From the NCBI RefSeq assembly GCF_026107415.2, contig NZ_JAPCHX010000009.1, positions 1 through 64,000 on the forward strand: a stretch of DNA of 64,000 nt, read 5' to 3'. A program made the position numbers and the translations under genes. Positions 8,298 to 15,739 of this stretch are shown here, piece by piece. Below the pieces are notes generated by a model that saw nothing but the letters and a program-made list of their open reading frames with translations, did not search any database and was not told the origin of the DNA. The first letter of the stretch is position 1; each line of letters starts with the position of its first letter. The stretch is from Microbacterium sp. MPKO10. Lineage in GTDB: Bacteria; Actinomycetota; Actinomycetes; Actinomycetales; Microbacteriaceae.

Positions 8298-9761
8298 ATG
8301 GAGTGGCTAGTAATCGTCCTGAATTTTATTGGGCAGCAGATTCTCAACGTTCCCGCATACCTCATCGGGATCATTACGGCCATTGGGCTGATTGCATTGC
8401 GCCGAAACGCCGGGCAGGTGATCGGCGGCGGCCTGAAAGCAGCCCTGGGGTTCTTGATTCTCGGTGCCGGCGCCAACGTCGTGACCGGATCGCTCGATCC
8501 GCTCGGCAAGCTGATTCTCGAAGTCACGGGCGCGCAGGGCGTGATCCCGACGAATGAGGTGATTACCGCTCTCGCGGCAGAGAAGTACGGTGCGACAAGC
8601 GCCTATGTTCTCGTTCTCGGGTTCATCGTGATGCTTCTGCTCGCGCGATTCACTCCTCTGAAGTACATCTTCCTCACGGGGCACCATATGGTCTTCATGT
8701 CGCTTCTGCTGAGTGTTGTGCTCACTGTCGGGTTCGGCGAGGAGTTCAGCTGGCTCGTGGTCATCGTCGGCGCAGTGCTGCTCGGCGTGATCATGGTGGT
8801 GATGCCGGCCTTCGCTCATCCCTGGATGAAGAAGATCACCGGCGATGACACGATCGCAATGGGGCACTTCGGATCGGCTGGCTATATTGCGGCGGGTGCG
8901 ATCGGGCAGGCGACCGGCGGGCGCAGCCGTTCGACAGAAGAGATCAAATTCCCGAAGGGTCTGAGCTTTCTTCGTGACTCGATGGTGGCGACGGCGCTCT
9001 CGATGGTGCTCATCTACCTCGTCTTCGCCATCTGGGGTCTGATTGTGGACCCCGCTGCAACGTCTGAGCTGCTGGGCGGAGACGATCCGGGAGCAACGGT
9101 CATGGCCGGCTTCGCGTTGGCGCTGCAGTTCGGCGTTGGCGTTGCTGTGATTCTCTACGGCGTGCGAACGGTGCTGGGGGAGCTCGTTCCAGCATTCCAA
9201 GGTGTGGCAGAGAAGATCGTCCCCGGTGCAAAGCCCGCGCTCGACGTTCCGATCGTGTTCCCATTCGCGGCGAACGCTGTACTGATCGGCTTCATCAGCT
9301 CGTTCATCGGCGGGCTCGTCTCTCTGCTGCTCTTGGCGGTGTGGCTGAACCCGATGTTCGGCCTCGCGCTGATTCTGCCCGGCATGGTGCCGCACTTCTT
9401 CACCGGCGGCGGCGCCGGAGTCTTTGGAAACTCATCTGGCGGTCGAATCGGCGCAGCGCTCGGCGGCTTCATCAACGGCGTGATCATCACGATTCTGCCT
9501 GCGATTCTGCTGCTGGTGTTGGGCGAGTTCGGGTTCGCGAACAGCACGTTCGGCGATGCCGACTTCGGCTGGTTCGGTTCACTGGTCGGGCTGAGCGTGA
9601 TCGGCCCGACAGGTCTCGGAATCGTGCTCTGCGTCGCGCTCAGCGTGGTGTTGGTTGTCGCGGCGTCGATCTTCCAGAAGAAGGTGGTCGACGCCGGGTG
9701 GGTGCCCGGTGCAAAACGTGATGCTTTCCTCGCGAAAAAAGAGGAGCACAGCACCAGCTGA
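8298..9761 (+). CDS. PTS sugar transporter subunit IIC (UlaA/SgaT-type)
   Basis: 487 residues, a polytopic membrane protein with about ten hydrophobic segments. It resembles the ascorbate-family (AG superfamily) IIC: FIGQQILNVPAYLIGIITAIG at the N-terminus, LTGHHMVFMS, HFGSAGYIAAGAIGQATGG, and GMVPHFFTGGGAGVFGNSSGG near the C-terminus. AGAAAGGAG precedes the ATG. Family members carry L-ascorbate or other sugar acids and pentitols, so the substrate is not settled. The neighbouring transketolase argues for a product that enters the pentose phosphate pathway. A strong hairpin ends the operon. Confidence 0.9.
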   Translation: MEWLVIVLNFIGQQILNVPAYLIGIITAIGLIALRRNAGQVIGGGLKAALGFLILGAGANVVTGSLDPLGKLILEVTGAQGVIPTNEVITALAAEKYGATSAYVLVLGFIVMLLLARFTPLKYIFLTGHHMVFMSLLLSVVLTVGFGEEFSWLVVIVGAVLLGVIMVVMPAFAHPWMKKITGDDTIAMGHFGSAGYIAAGAIGQATGGRSRSTEEIKFPKGLSFLRDSMVATALSMVLIYLVFAIWGLIVDPAATSELLGGDDPGATVMAGFALALQFGVGVAVILYGVRTVLGELVPAFQGVAEKIVPGAKPALDVPIVFPFAANAVLIGFISSFIGGLVSLLLLAVWLNPMFGLALILPGMVPHFFTGGGAGVFGNSSGGRIGAALGGFINGVIITILPAILLLVLGEFGFANSTFGDADFGWFGSLVGLSVIGPTGLGIVLCVALSVVLVVAASIFQKKVVDAGWVPGAKRDAFLAKKEEHSTS

Positions 9762-9795
9762 TCGTGGCGCATCTCCGGCACCGTCAGGGGGGAGA

Positions 9796-9840
9796 CGCTG
9801 AGGGAAGAACGACTCTGAGAAGTGCGTTCTTCCCTCAGCG
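9796..9840. terminator. Bidirectional terminator
   Basis: A perfect 16-bp inverted repeat (9796-9811 and 9825-9840, arm CGCTGAGGGAAGAACG) with a 13-nt loop sits between the converging PTS IIC and cyclodeaminase-family genes, with a T-rich stretch just after it on the plus strand. Confidence 0.85.
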
Positions 9841-9851
9841 CTGTGGTTTGG

Positions 9852-10802
9852 TTACGTGGCGTCTGACTCGGCGTTCCCGCCGCCGAGCAGGTTCGAGATC
9901 GCCGTCGCCAGGGCCAGGTCTTCCCACGACATACCCGTTGTCTTCACCACAATCGGGGCGTCGCGGTGCAGCTCGTGCTCGCCGCGAATCACCGCCCGCA
10001 TCGGAATCAGATCGGCGCGCGTGATCGAACCGTCGCCCGCCGCCATCACGATGTCGCCGCCGCTGCGGAACGCCGTGTCGACCTCTTCCACCACGATCTG
10101 CGCCCGCGCCATCAGCGCGCTCGGCAGCTCGCGCTCGGCAGGGTCGTGCGAACCGAGCGCGATCACGACAGCATCCTGTTTCACCCAGTCATCTTTGAGC
10201 ACCGGAGCCTTGGCGGTGCTCGCGCAGACCACCAGATCGGATGCCGCGATGGCCACGCGCGCATCATCAGAGCCGGTCTCGGCCCACCGCTCGCACCAGT
10301 CGGGGCGCGTGCGGCTCACATACGTGATCTCGGCCTCGCGGCGGTCGCCGAGCACGGCCCGCAGCGTCGCCTCGTGGGCGACGCCCTGCGCCCCGGTTCC
10401 GACGATGACGACGTGAAGCGGCTCTGTGTGCGCCGCCAGCAGCGGGGCGACGGGCGCGAACGACACCGCGGGTGTGCGCAACGATGTCAGGGCGATGCCG
10501 TCGAGCATCATGCTCGGCGACAGCGTGTCTGGGTCGAACAGCAGATACTGCCCCTGAATGCGCGGCACCGTGCGGCTGGGGTCGTCTGGTCCAACGGTCA
10601 GCACCTTGATGCCCGTCGCCTGCTCGGTGGCCGAGGGCATCACGAGCAGCTCGCCGCCCGGGATCGGCAGCAGCTGGCGGGGGATGTCGTCGGCCGGGTC
10701 AAAGCCCTTCAGCAGGGTGTCGCGGATCGCCTCGACGGCAGCATCCGGTGTCAGGGTCGCACGAACGGTGTCGGCGTCAACGTAGGTCATCATTGTCGGC
10801 AC
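9852..10802 (-). CDS. Ornithine cyclodeaminase/mu-crystallin family reductase
   Basis: 316 residues with an NAD(P)-binding Rossmann motif VVIVGTGAQGVAHEATLRAV near residue 130 and the family lysine in GIKVLTVGP. The family contains ornithine cyclodeaminases and delta1-pyrroline-2-carboxylate or delta1-piperideine-2-carboxylate reductases. The gene directly follows a proline-racemase-family gene (18-bp gap). That pairing is known for trans-3-hydroxyproline degradation, where dehydration gives pyrroline-2-carboxylate and this reductase makes L-proline. The exact substrate is inferred from context. GTG 10802 is used; ATG 10793 is a possible later start. Confidence 0.8.
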   Translation of the reverse strand: MPTMMTYVDADTVRATLTPDAAVEAIRDTLLKGFDPADDIPRQLLPIPGGELLVMPSATEQATGIKVLTVGPDDPSRTVPRIQGQYLLFDPDTLSPSMMLDGIALTSLRTPAVSFAPVAPLLAAHTEPLHVVIVGTGAQGVAHEATLRAVLGDRREAEITYVSRTRPDWCERWAETGSDDARVAIAASDLVVCASTAKAPVLKDDWVKQDAVVIALGSHDPAERELPSALMARAQIVVEEVDTAFRSGGDIVMAAGDGSITRADLIPMRAVIRGEHELHRDAPIVVKTTGMSWEDLALATAISNLLGGGNAESDAT

Positions 10803-10820
10803 TCGCTTTCTCTTACGTCG

Positions 10821-11855
10821 CTATCTCAGAACGAAACCTGGTGTGAGGGGATCTCTGGGGTCAACGGTGAATGTGCTCTCGCCCGTGCGGTAGGCCATGC
10901 CCGACACCTGCGGAATCACGGCGTCGATGCCGTGCACGCGGGTTCGATTCAGGATGCTGCCGGTGAACGTGGAGCCGACGATCGACCCGTGCCGCAGCAC
11001 ATCGCCGTCGCGCATCGTGCCGGCGGCGGCGAGCGTGGCGATACGCGCGGCAGTGCCGGATCCGCAGGGCGAGCGGTCGACCTGTCCGTCGGCGAAGACG
11101 GTGACGTTGCGCTGCGCGATGACGCGCGATTGCGGGGCGGTGCTGCCGGTCGGGGTCTGCTCGAAGAGGATCGTTCCGTAGATGCCGCTGAGGCGAGGGT
11201 CGTCCGGATGCTGCGCCACGGCAGCGTCGTTAAGCGCCCACTTCACCTCGCGGCCCAGCGCGATGAGGGCGTCGACGTTCTGCGGCTCGACGGCCAGCCC
11301 AACGGATGCTGCGTCGAGCTGCGCGTAGATCGCGCCGCCGTACGACACGTCGACCCGCACCTCGCCGCGGGAGGTCTGCACGGCAACGTCGGTCGCGACG
11401 ACGAAGCTCGGAACGTTGACGAAGTCCACGGCTGTGACGTCGCCCGCCTCGGTGTGCACCCGAGCGGTGACGCGACCGGACGGCACATCGATCACGACGT
11501 CGGTCACGCCGGTGTCGGGCGCCGTGACCAAACCGGTCTCGACGGCCCAGACGCCGAGCGCGATCGTGCCGTGCCCGCAGGCCGTCGAGAACCCGTCCTT
11601 GTGCCAGAACAGCACGCCGAAGTGTGCGCCTGCGTCATCGGGCGGCACGATGAAGCCGCCGTACATGTCGGCGTGGCCGCGCGGCTCTAAGCACAGCACG
11701 CGGCGCAGGTCGTCGAGGTCTGAGCCTCGGCGCATGGCGCGCACGCGTCGCTCGGCAACGGTGGGGCCGGGCGCGGTCGCGTCGTCGGGCAACGTCTCGA
11801 CGATGCGAAACGGCTCACCCGCCGTATGAAAATCGACTGTGCTGACAGCATCCAT
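10821..11855 (-). CDS. Proline racemase family protein (3-hydroxyproline dehydratase or epimerase)
   Basis: 344 residues of the diaminopimelate-epimerase-like fold. The two catalytic positions are C93 in TACGHGTIA and C264 in DRSPCGSGTAAR. A Cys/Cys pair is typical of proline racemase and 4-hydroxyproline epimerase, whereas human trans-3-hydroxyproline dehydratase has Thr at the second site. The adjacent cyclodeaminase-family reductase nevertheless suggests the 3-hydroxyproline route. It differs clearly from the second family member at 35531-36532, which sits in the 4-hydroxyproline operon, so the two probably divide substrates. Its first 87 residues are closely matched by the pseudogene at 13593-14054, including long identical nucleotide stretches. 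Confidence 0.8.
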   Translation of the reverse strand: MDAVSTVDFHTAGEPFRIVETLPDDATAPGPTVAERRVRAMRRGSDLDDLRRVLCLEPRGHADMYGGFIVPPDDAGAHFGVLFWHKDGFSTACGHGTIALGVWAVETGLVTAPDTGVTDVVIDVPSGRVTARVHTEAGDVTAVDFVNVPSFVVATDVAVQTSRGEVRVDVSYGGAIYAQLDAASVGLAVEPQNVDALIALGREVKWALNDAAVAQHPDDPRLSGIYGTILFEQTPTGSTAPQSRVIAQRNVTVFADGQVDRSPCGSGTAARIATLAAAGTMRDGDVLRHGSIVGSTFTGSILNRTRVHGIDAVIPQVSGMAYRTGESTFTVDPRDPLTPGFVLR

Positions 11856-11882
11856 GTTCTTGAGTCTCTCAGGTCGGGTCGG

Positions 11883-12494
11883 CTATTCCTCCTCGTCGCC
11901 TTCGGGGTGAAAGAACGCTTCCCAGTCGCCGAACTCAGGAATATCAAACCAATTCGCCGAAACGTCGACGTTCTCGAATTCGCGCGTGGTGACCTCATCG
12001 GGGTTGCCGAAACCCCCGCGCACCGACTCGTCTGCGCGGGCATAACCGTTCTCACGGAAGTCGTACATGACGCTGCCGACGTTCTTGCTCTGGCGCCAGA
12101 ACTGGTTCTCATCGGGATACGTGAACCAGACGATGGAGCCGAGGAAGACCTGCGATGCATCGCCCTCATAGGGGTCGGACGCCCGAGGCGGCTCGTGATA
12201 CGCGTCCCACGTGTACGACACCTGGATCACTCCGTGAGGCCCGAGATTGTGGAGCCTGGCCCCGTTGGCGCGAGGCCCCATCTGCAGATAGGCAGACGGC
12301 CGCTCTTCACCGTCTTCTACACGCACGATGCCGATGAAGCCGTTCTGGCGATCCTGCGGTTCGAGCGCGTAGCGTGCTCGAGCCGCATCTTCGGTCAACT
12401 CGTCGTCGGCGAAGTACAGGCCCCACGGCCGGCCGGGGTCGTTGGTGTCGGCACGCGTGCCGACCTGAGTCGTGTAGATGTAGCGGTGAGACAT
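11883..12494 (-). CDS. Hypothetical protein, aromatic-rich acidic
   Basis: 203 residues not recognised. The chain is acidic and rich in Trp, Tyr and Phe, with no signal peptide or membrane segment, so it is probably a soluble cytoplasmic or released protein. It ends in an acidic EGDEEE tail. It lies 27 bp upstream of the proline racemase gene start and 59 bp after a YezG-like gene on the same strand, so it may be co-transcribed with either. No good ribosome site precedes the ATG. Coding bias matches its neighbours, which supports a real gene. Confidence 0.6.
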   Translation of the reverse strand: MSHRYIYTTQVGTRADTNDPGRPWGLYFADDELTEDAARARYALEPQDRQNGFIGIVRVEDGEERPSAYLQMGPRANGARLHNLGPHGVIQVSYTWDAYHEPPRASDPYEGDASQVFLGSIVWFTYPDENQFWRQSKNVGSVMYDFRENGYARADESVRGGFGNPDEVTTREFENVDVSANWFDIPEFGDWEAFFHPEGDEEE

Positions 12495-12553
12495 GGTGAT
12501 GACGAGGATAACCGGTCTGCGCGCGCATCGCTCACCGGTGAGGCTGACGCGTC

Positions 12554-12967
12554 CTAGTCGTCGAACACTGGCTTAAGCTCTGCCTGAAGTTCCCGATAGT
12601 TCCTCGGCGTCGGATCCCAGCGCGCGTCGTCGGTGTCTTCGTACTCGACGTTGTAGCTGCCCGTTGCCAGTTCCAATTGAAACAGCATCTTCACGGGAAG
12701 AGTCGCCCCGTCGGTATAACGCTCGGCCAAGAACGCAGCCAGGGTCTCTTTAATCGCGTCGGGGTGCAGAGAGATTGCCTTGATCCACGCATCGTCGTGC
12801 CCGTATGCGTACCCCGAGGCACTGAGACACCGGCCATCGCGCTTCAGGGCGACAGCGAGCGAGAACGACTTCCAATCATCCGGGACCGGGTCGCCGCGTT
12901 TCATCGCCGATGCGTCGATTCCGTCGACGAGTGCGTGCATCAACGGCACGATTGCTTCATCCGCCAT
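12554..12967 (-). CDS. Small protein resembling YezG/DUF600 immunity proteins
   Basis: 137 residues from ATG 12967, which has AGAGGA 5-6 nt upstream; the longer in-frame extension lacks such a site. The C-terminal segment SYNVEYEDTDDARWDPTPRN followed by an acidic helix recalls the end of YezG-type (DUF600) antitoxin/immunity proteins, where a short beta-hairpin YEDxD precedes a conserved Pro/Arg motif. The resemblance is weak and the rest is unfamiliar. No toxin partner is visible. Confidence 0.5.
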   Translation of the reverse strand: MADEAIVPLMHALVDGIDASAMKRGDPVPDDWKSFSLAVALKRDGRCLSASGYAYGHDDAWIKAISLHPDAIKETLAAFLAERYTDGATLPVKMLFQLELATGSYNVEYEDTDDARWDPTPRNYRELQAELKPVFDD

Positions 12968-13060
12968 GGTCGTCCTCTCGCTGGATTCTCGTGCGGGAAC
13001 TCTACCGAATACCGGTGGTCGCGCGCATCGATGGTTCACTCGGGTGCTGAGGCACAGCGT

Positions 13061-13103
13061 CGTGTGTGGTGCGGATGCCGTCACGGCATCCGCACCACAC
13101 ACG
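13061..13103 (-). terminator. Very long perfect hairpin after the degraded surface gene
   Basis: Two 21-bp arms (13061-13081 and 13083-13103) form a perfect inverted repeat around one central base, lying 22 bp past the stop of the minus-strand surface-protein remnant. It plays the same positional role as the hairpin after the intact paralog at 17400-19694. Confidence 0.75.
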
Positions 13104-13125
13104 ATTCTGGTAAGGCCGTGAAGCG

Positions 13126-13592
13126 CTACCGCGACGAGCGAGAACGGCCTCGACGCGCGACGATCAGCGCGGTGCCGGGCAGCAGCGCCAGAAGCGCGGC
13201 GGCAACGGGGCCCGCGACGTCTGCACCCGTGCGCGGCAGCTCGCCCGAGGCATCCGTTGTTCCGCCCGTCGAATCATCGGGAGTCGACCCGTCGCCCGTC
13301 CCAGCGGGATCGTCTGGATCGGTGGGTTCGGTCGGCGGCGTGACCTCGGCAGGCTCCCAGACCGCTTCGAGAGCGAGCTCCGTCGTGCCGTCCGGAATGA
13401 CTCAGTCGGCAGAAAGGATGCTGTCGTCGCTCGCGACGCGCCACCCGACGAAGTCGTACCCGTCGCGCGACCAATCGGCTCCGAACACATCGGTGATGCC
13501 CGGCAGCGAGAAGCCCTGCTGAGCAACGCTCATCGTGACGGCATTCTGGCCCGAGGCGGCGGCCTTCGGCGCGATGGATGCTGTCGCAGCAG
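13126..13592 (-). pseudogene. C-terminal remnant of a second LPRTG surface protein
   Basis: In one minus frame the sequence reads as a close relative of the last ~155 residues of the metalloprotease at 17400-19694: VAQQGFSLPGITDVFGADWS matches VAQQGFTLPEIADVFGADWS, then a Listeria/InlB-type repeat, a Pro/Asp/Gly spacer, LPRTG, a membrane helix and an Arg tail. The frame is broken by TGA at 13402-13404, where the paralog has Trp (ADWTIP versus AD*VIP). The 5' part is missing and joins abruptly to a proline racemase fragment near 13592. The match is visible by eye; the in-frame stop and missing start make it a pseudogene. Confidence 0.8.
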
Positions 13593-14054
13593 CTCTTTGT
13601 GCCAGAACAGCACGCCGAAGTGAGCTCCGTCATCGTCTGGCGGCACGATGAAGCCGCCGTACATGTCGGCGTGGCCGCGCGGTTCGAAGCAGAGAATGCG
13701 GCGCAGATCGTCAAGCGGCGACGCCGGTGCCATCGCGCGGATGCGACGCTCGGCAACGGTGAGATGCGAGTCGGTGACGATCGATACGGCGCGCGAGAGA
13801 GGCTGCCCTGCGCGGGCACCGCGTTGTGCGGAGGTGTCGCCAGCGAGCGCTGCATCTGTCGCGGCATCGCGTGCGAGCACCGCATTCGCAGCCGCATCCA
13901 CAGCAGCGTCGCCAGCCAGCGCAGAATTCGCGTCGGCACCGTCTGAAGGTGCTGCATCTGTCGCTTCGTCGCCACGCAGCGCCGCATCCGCGTCGGCGAC
14001 GATGCGAAACGGCTCCCCCGCTGTGTGGTAGTCGACGGTGCTGACTGGAGTCAT
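13593..14054 (-). pseudogene. N-terminal fragment of a second proline racemase
   Basis: From ATG 14054 it starts STVDYHTAGEPFRIV and resumes with TVAERRIRAM, CFEPRGHADMYGGFIVPPDD and HFGVLFWHKE, almost identical to residues 5-87 of the intact gene at 10821-11855. It stops just before the first catalytic cysteine and runs into surface-protein sequence, so it cannot be active. Between residues about 16 and 92 it carries an Ala/Asp-rich insertion of about 65 residues (repeating DAALAGD-like units) absent from the intact copy. Confidence 0.8.
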
Positions 14055-14396
14055 GTCTCGAGTCTCTCAGGTGTGCCGGGCGACGCGCCGTGCCGAGTGT
14101 GCGCCACCGTGCGGCCGTGCCGAGACGAGGAGAATGTGCTGGCGCGAGGACGATCTCGCCAGATTCTCCTCGTGGCGGCACATTCTCCTCGTGCCGGCAC
14201 ACGTCGCGAATCGTCGAGGCTCGCGCGCGTCGCAGATCCAGAGAAGCTGGCGGTGCACGGGGCGGTCTTCTGCGGGGCGGCGTTGGTTGTGGCGCCGGTC
14301 TCGGGTGCAGCGGCGGTGCGCGGCTCTGCCCCGTACGAGGTTGCTCCGGCACGTCGCGGCACCGCGCATACGGGCGCGCGGCGCCGCGACGACCGC
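14055..14396. other. Gene-free stretch with repeats
   Basis: 342 bp with no credible gene: open frames here are Arg-rich and match no family. It holds the upstream region of the truncated racemase and a cluster of inverted repeats (see 14121-14200). It is probably also the 3' region of the MHS transporter gene, which ends at 14397. Confidence 0.6.
14121..14200. repeat. REP-like intergenic palindrome cluster
   Basis: ACGAGGAGAATGTGC (14125-14139) is perfectly inverted at 14178-14192. The loop contains another inner hairpin (GCGAG/CTCGC) and a partial copy (ATTCTCCTCGTGGCG). The 13-mer GAGGAGAATGTGC and the 10-mer CGAGACGAGG recur together at 38077-38099, so this looks like a dispersed intergenic repeat family. 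Confidence 0.65.
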
Positions 14397-15707
14397 CTAA
14401 ACACGGGTCTTCTCACCAGCATCCGCACTCATCGACAGTCTGTTCGTCTCGGGCATCCGCACGAGCACGATGAACGCGAGCACCGTGACCGCGACGATGT
14501 ACCACGCCGGCGCGATGTTCGCTCCCGTCCAGCCGATCAGCGCTGTCGCGAGCAACGGGGCCGTCCCTCCGAAGATCGTGAACGCCAGGTTGTAACTGAT
14601 CGACGCTCCGGTGTAGCGCACCCGCGCGGGGAACATCTCCACGTAGGCGGGCCCGGCGGGGCCGAACACGAGCCCGAGCGCGAGACCGAGAAGCCCTTGC
14701 GCCGCAATGGCGGCACCGAGCGTGCCGAGCCCGACGAGCATGTACGCGGGCAGCGCCACGATGGCGCTGAAGGCGATCGCGATCAGCAGCATCCTGCGCC
14801 TGCCGATGCGATCCGAGATCGCCGCCGCCACCGGCACCATCACGAAGGTGATCAACAGCGCAATGCTGTTCGAGATCAGCGCTGCCTCTGAGGGAAGGCC
14901 GATTGTCACAGTCATGTACGAGTAGAAGTAGCCCGTGAGCGAGTAGTACCCGAGGCTCGCAACAGCCGCCATCGAGAACACGAAGAGCATCGAGCGCCAG
15001 TGCTCCGCGAACACCGTGCGAATCGGCGCCTTCTCGACCTTCTTCGTCTCGCGCATCTCGATGAACGCGGGCGATTCGTCGACGCGCGTGCGAATGTAGA
15101 GCCCCACGATCGCCAGCGGTGCACCGAGCAGGAACGGCACGCGCCACCCCCATGCCTCGTACGCCTCGGGAGCGAGCGTCGTCGTGAGCCCGAGAACCAG
15201 CAACGCGGCGATGACGGGAGGCAGGTTGGATGCCGTGTAGACGATGCCCACGTTGCGGCCACGATTCGCGGTCGGGGAGTGCTCGGCGACGAACGAGTTC
15301 GAACCGATCGTCTCGCCCGCCGCCGAGAGACCCTGCAGAATGCGGAACGCGACGAGAAGCAGCGGTGCCGCAACACCGATCACCGCGTATGTCGGCAGCA
15401 GCCCGATGAGAGTCGTTGAGACGCCCATGAGCAGAATGATCGCCGCGAGCACGCGCTTGCGCCCATACCGGTCACCGAGTGCGCCGAGCAGAAAGGCGCC
15501 GACCGGCCGTGCGATGAAGCCGACGGCGTAGACGGCGAACGTCGAGAGAAGGGCCGCCGTCGCGTCGAAGTCTGGAAAGAACTGCGCGGCGATCACCGGC
15601 GCGGCATAGGCGTAGACAGCGAAGTCGAACCATTCGACGAAGTGGCCGATGGCCGATGCCGCCATGACTTTTCGGATGCCGCTCAGGCGGGTGCGCGATG
15701 TAGACAT
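14397..15707 (-). CDS. MFS transporter, metabolite:H+ symporter (MHS) family
   Basis: 436 residues from ATG 15707, preceded by CAGGAGA; the open frame continues far upstream but only as an antisense shadow of the symporter gene. About twelve membrane segments. MHS hallmarks are GHFVEWFDFAVYAYAAPVIA at the N-terminus, GDRYGRKRVL in loop 2-3, and RILQGLSAAGETIGSNSFVAEH. The family contains ProP-like proline/betaine carriers and dicarboxylate carriers. Its place 32 bp after the AGCS gene and upstream of the racemase remnant suggests uptake of proline or hydroxyproline. Possibly under the GntR-type operator at 17295. Confidence 0.88.
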   Translation of the reverse strand: MSTSRTRLSGIRKVMAASAIGHFVEWFDFAVYAYAAPVIAAQFFPDFDATAALLSTFAVYAVGFIARPVGAFLLGALGDRYGRKRVLAAIILLMGVSTTLIGLLPTYAVIGVAAPLLLVAFRILQGLSAAGETIGSNSFVAEHSPTANRGRNVGIVYTASNLPPVIAALLVLGLTTTLAPEAYEAWGWRVPFLLGAPLAIVGLYIRTRVDESPAFIEMRETKKVEKAPIRTVFAEHWRSMLFVFSMAAVASLGYYSLTGYFYSYMTVTIGLPSEAALISNSIALLITFVMVPVAAAISDRIGRRRMLLIAIAFSAIVALPAYMLVGLGTLGAAIAAQGLLGLALGLVFGPAGPAYVEMFPARVRYTGASISYNLAFTIFGGTAPLLATALIGWTGANIAPAWYIVAVTVLAFIVLVRMPETNRLSMSADAGEKTRV

Positions 15708-15739
15708 TGTGTCTCCTGTGTCGTGGTGGTTGCGTGCGT

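Noticed and set aside
9966-10416. Small frames opposite the cyclodeaminase gene
   Set aside because: They only mirror codon bias of the real gene and lack ribosome sites.
9966-11690. 574-codon plus-strand open frame
   Set aside because: Runs antisense through the two recognised minus genes (cyclodeaminase and racemase families) and has no known motif.
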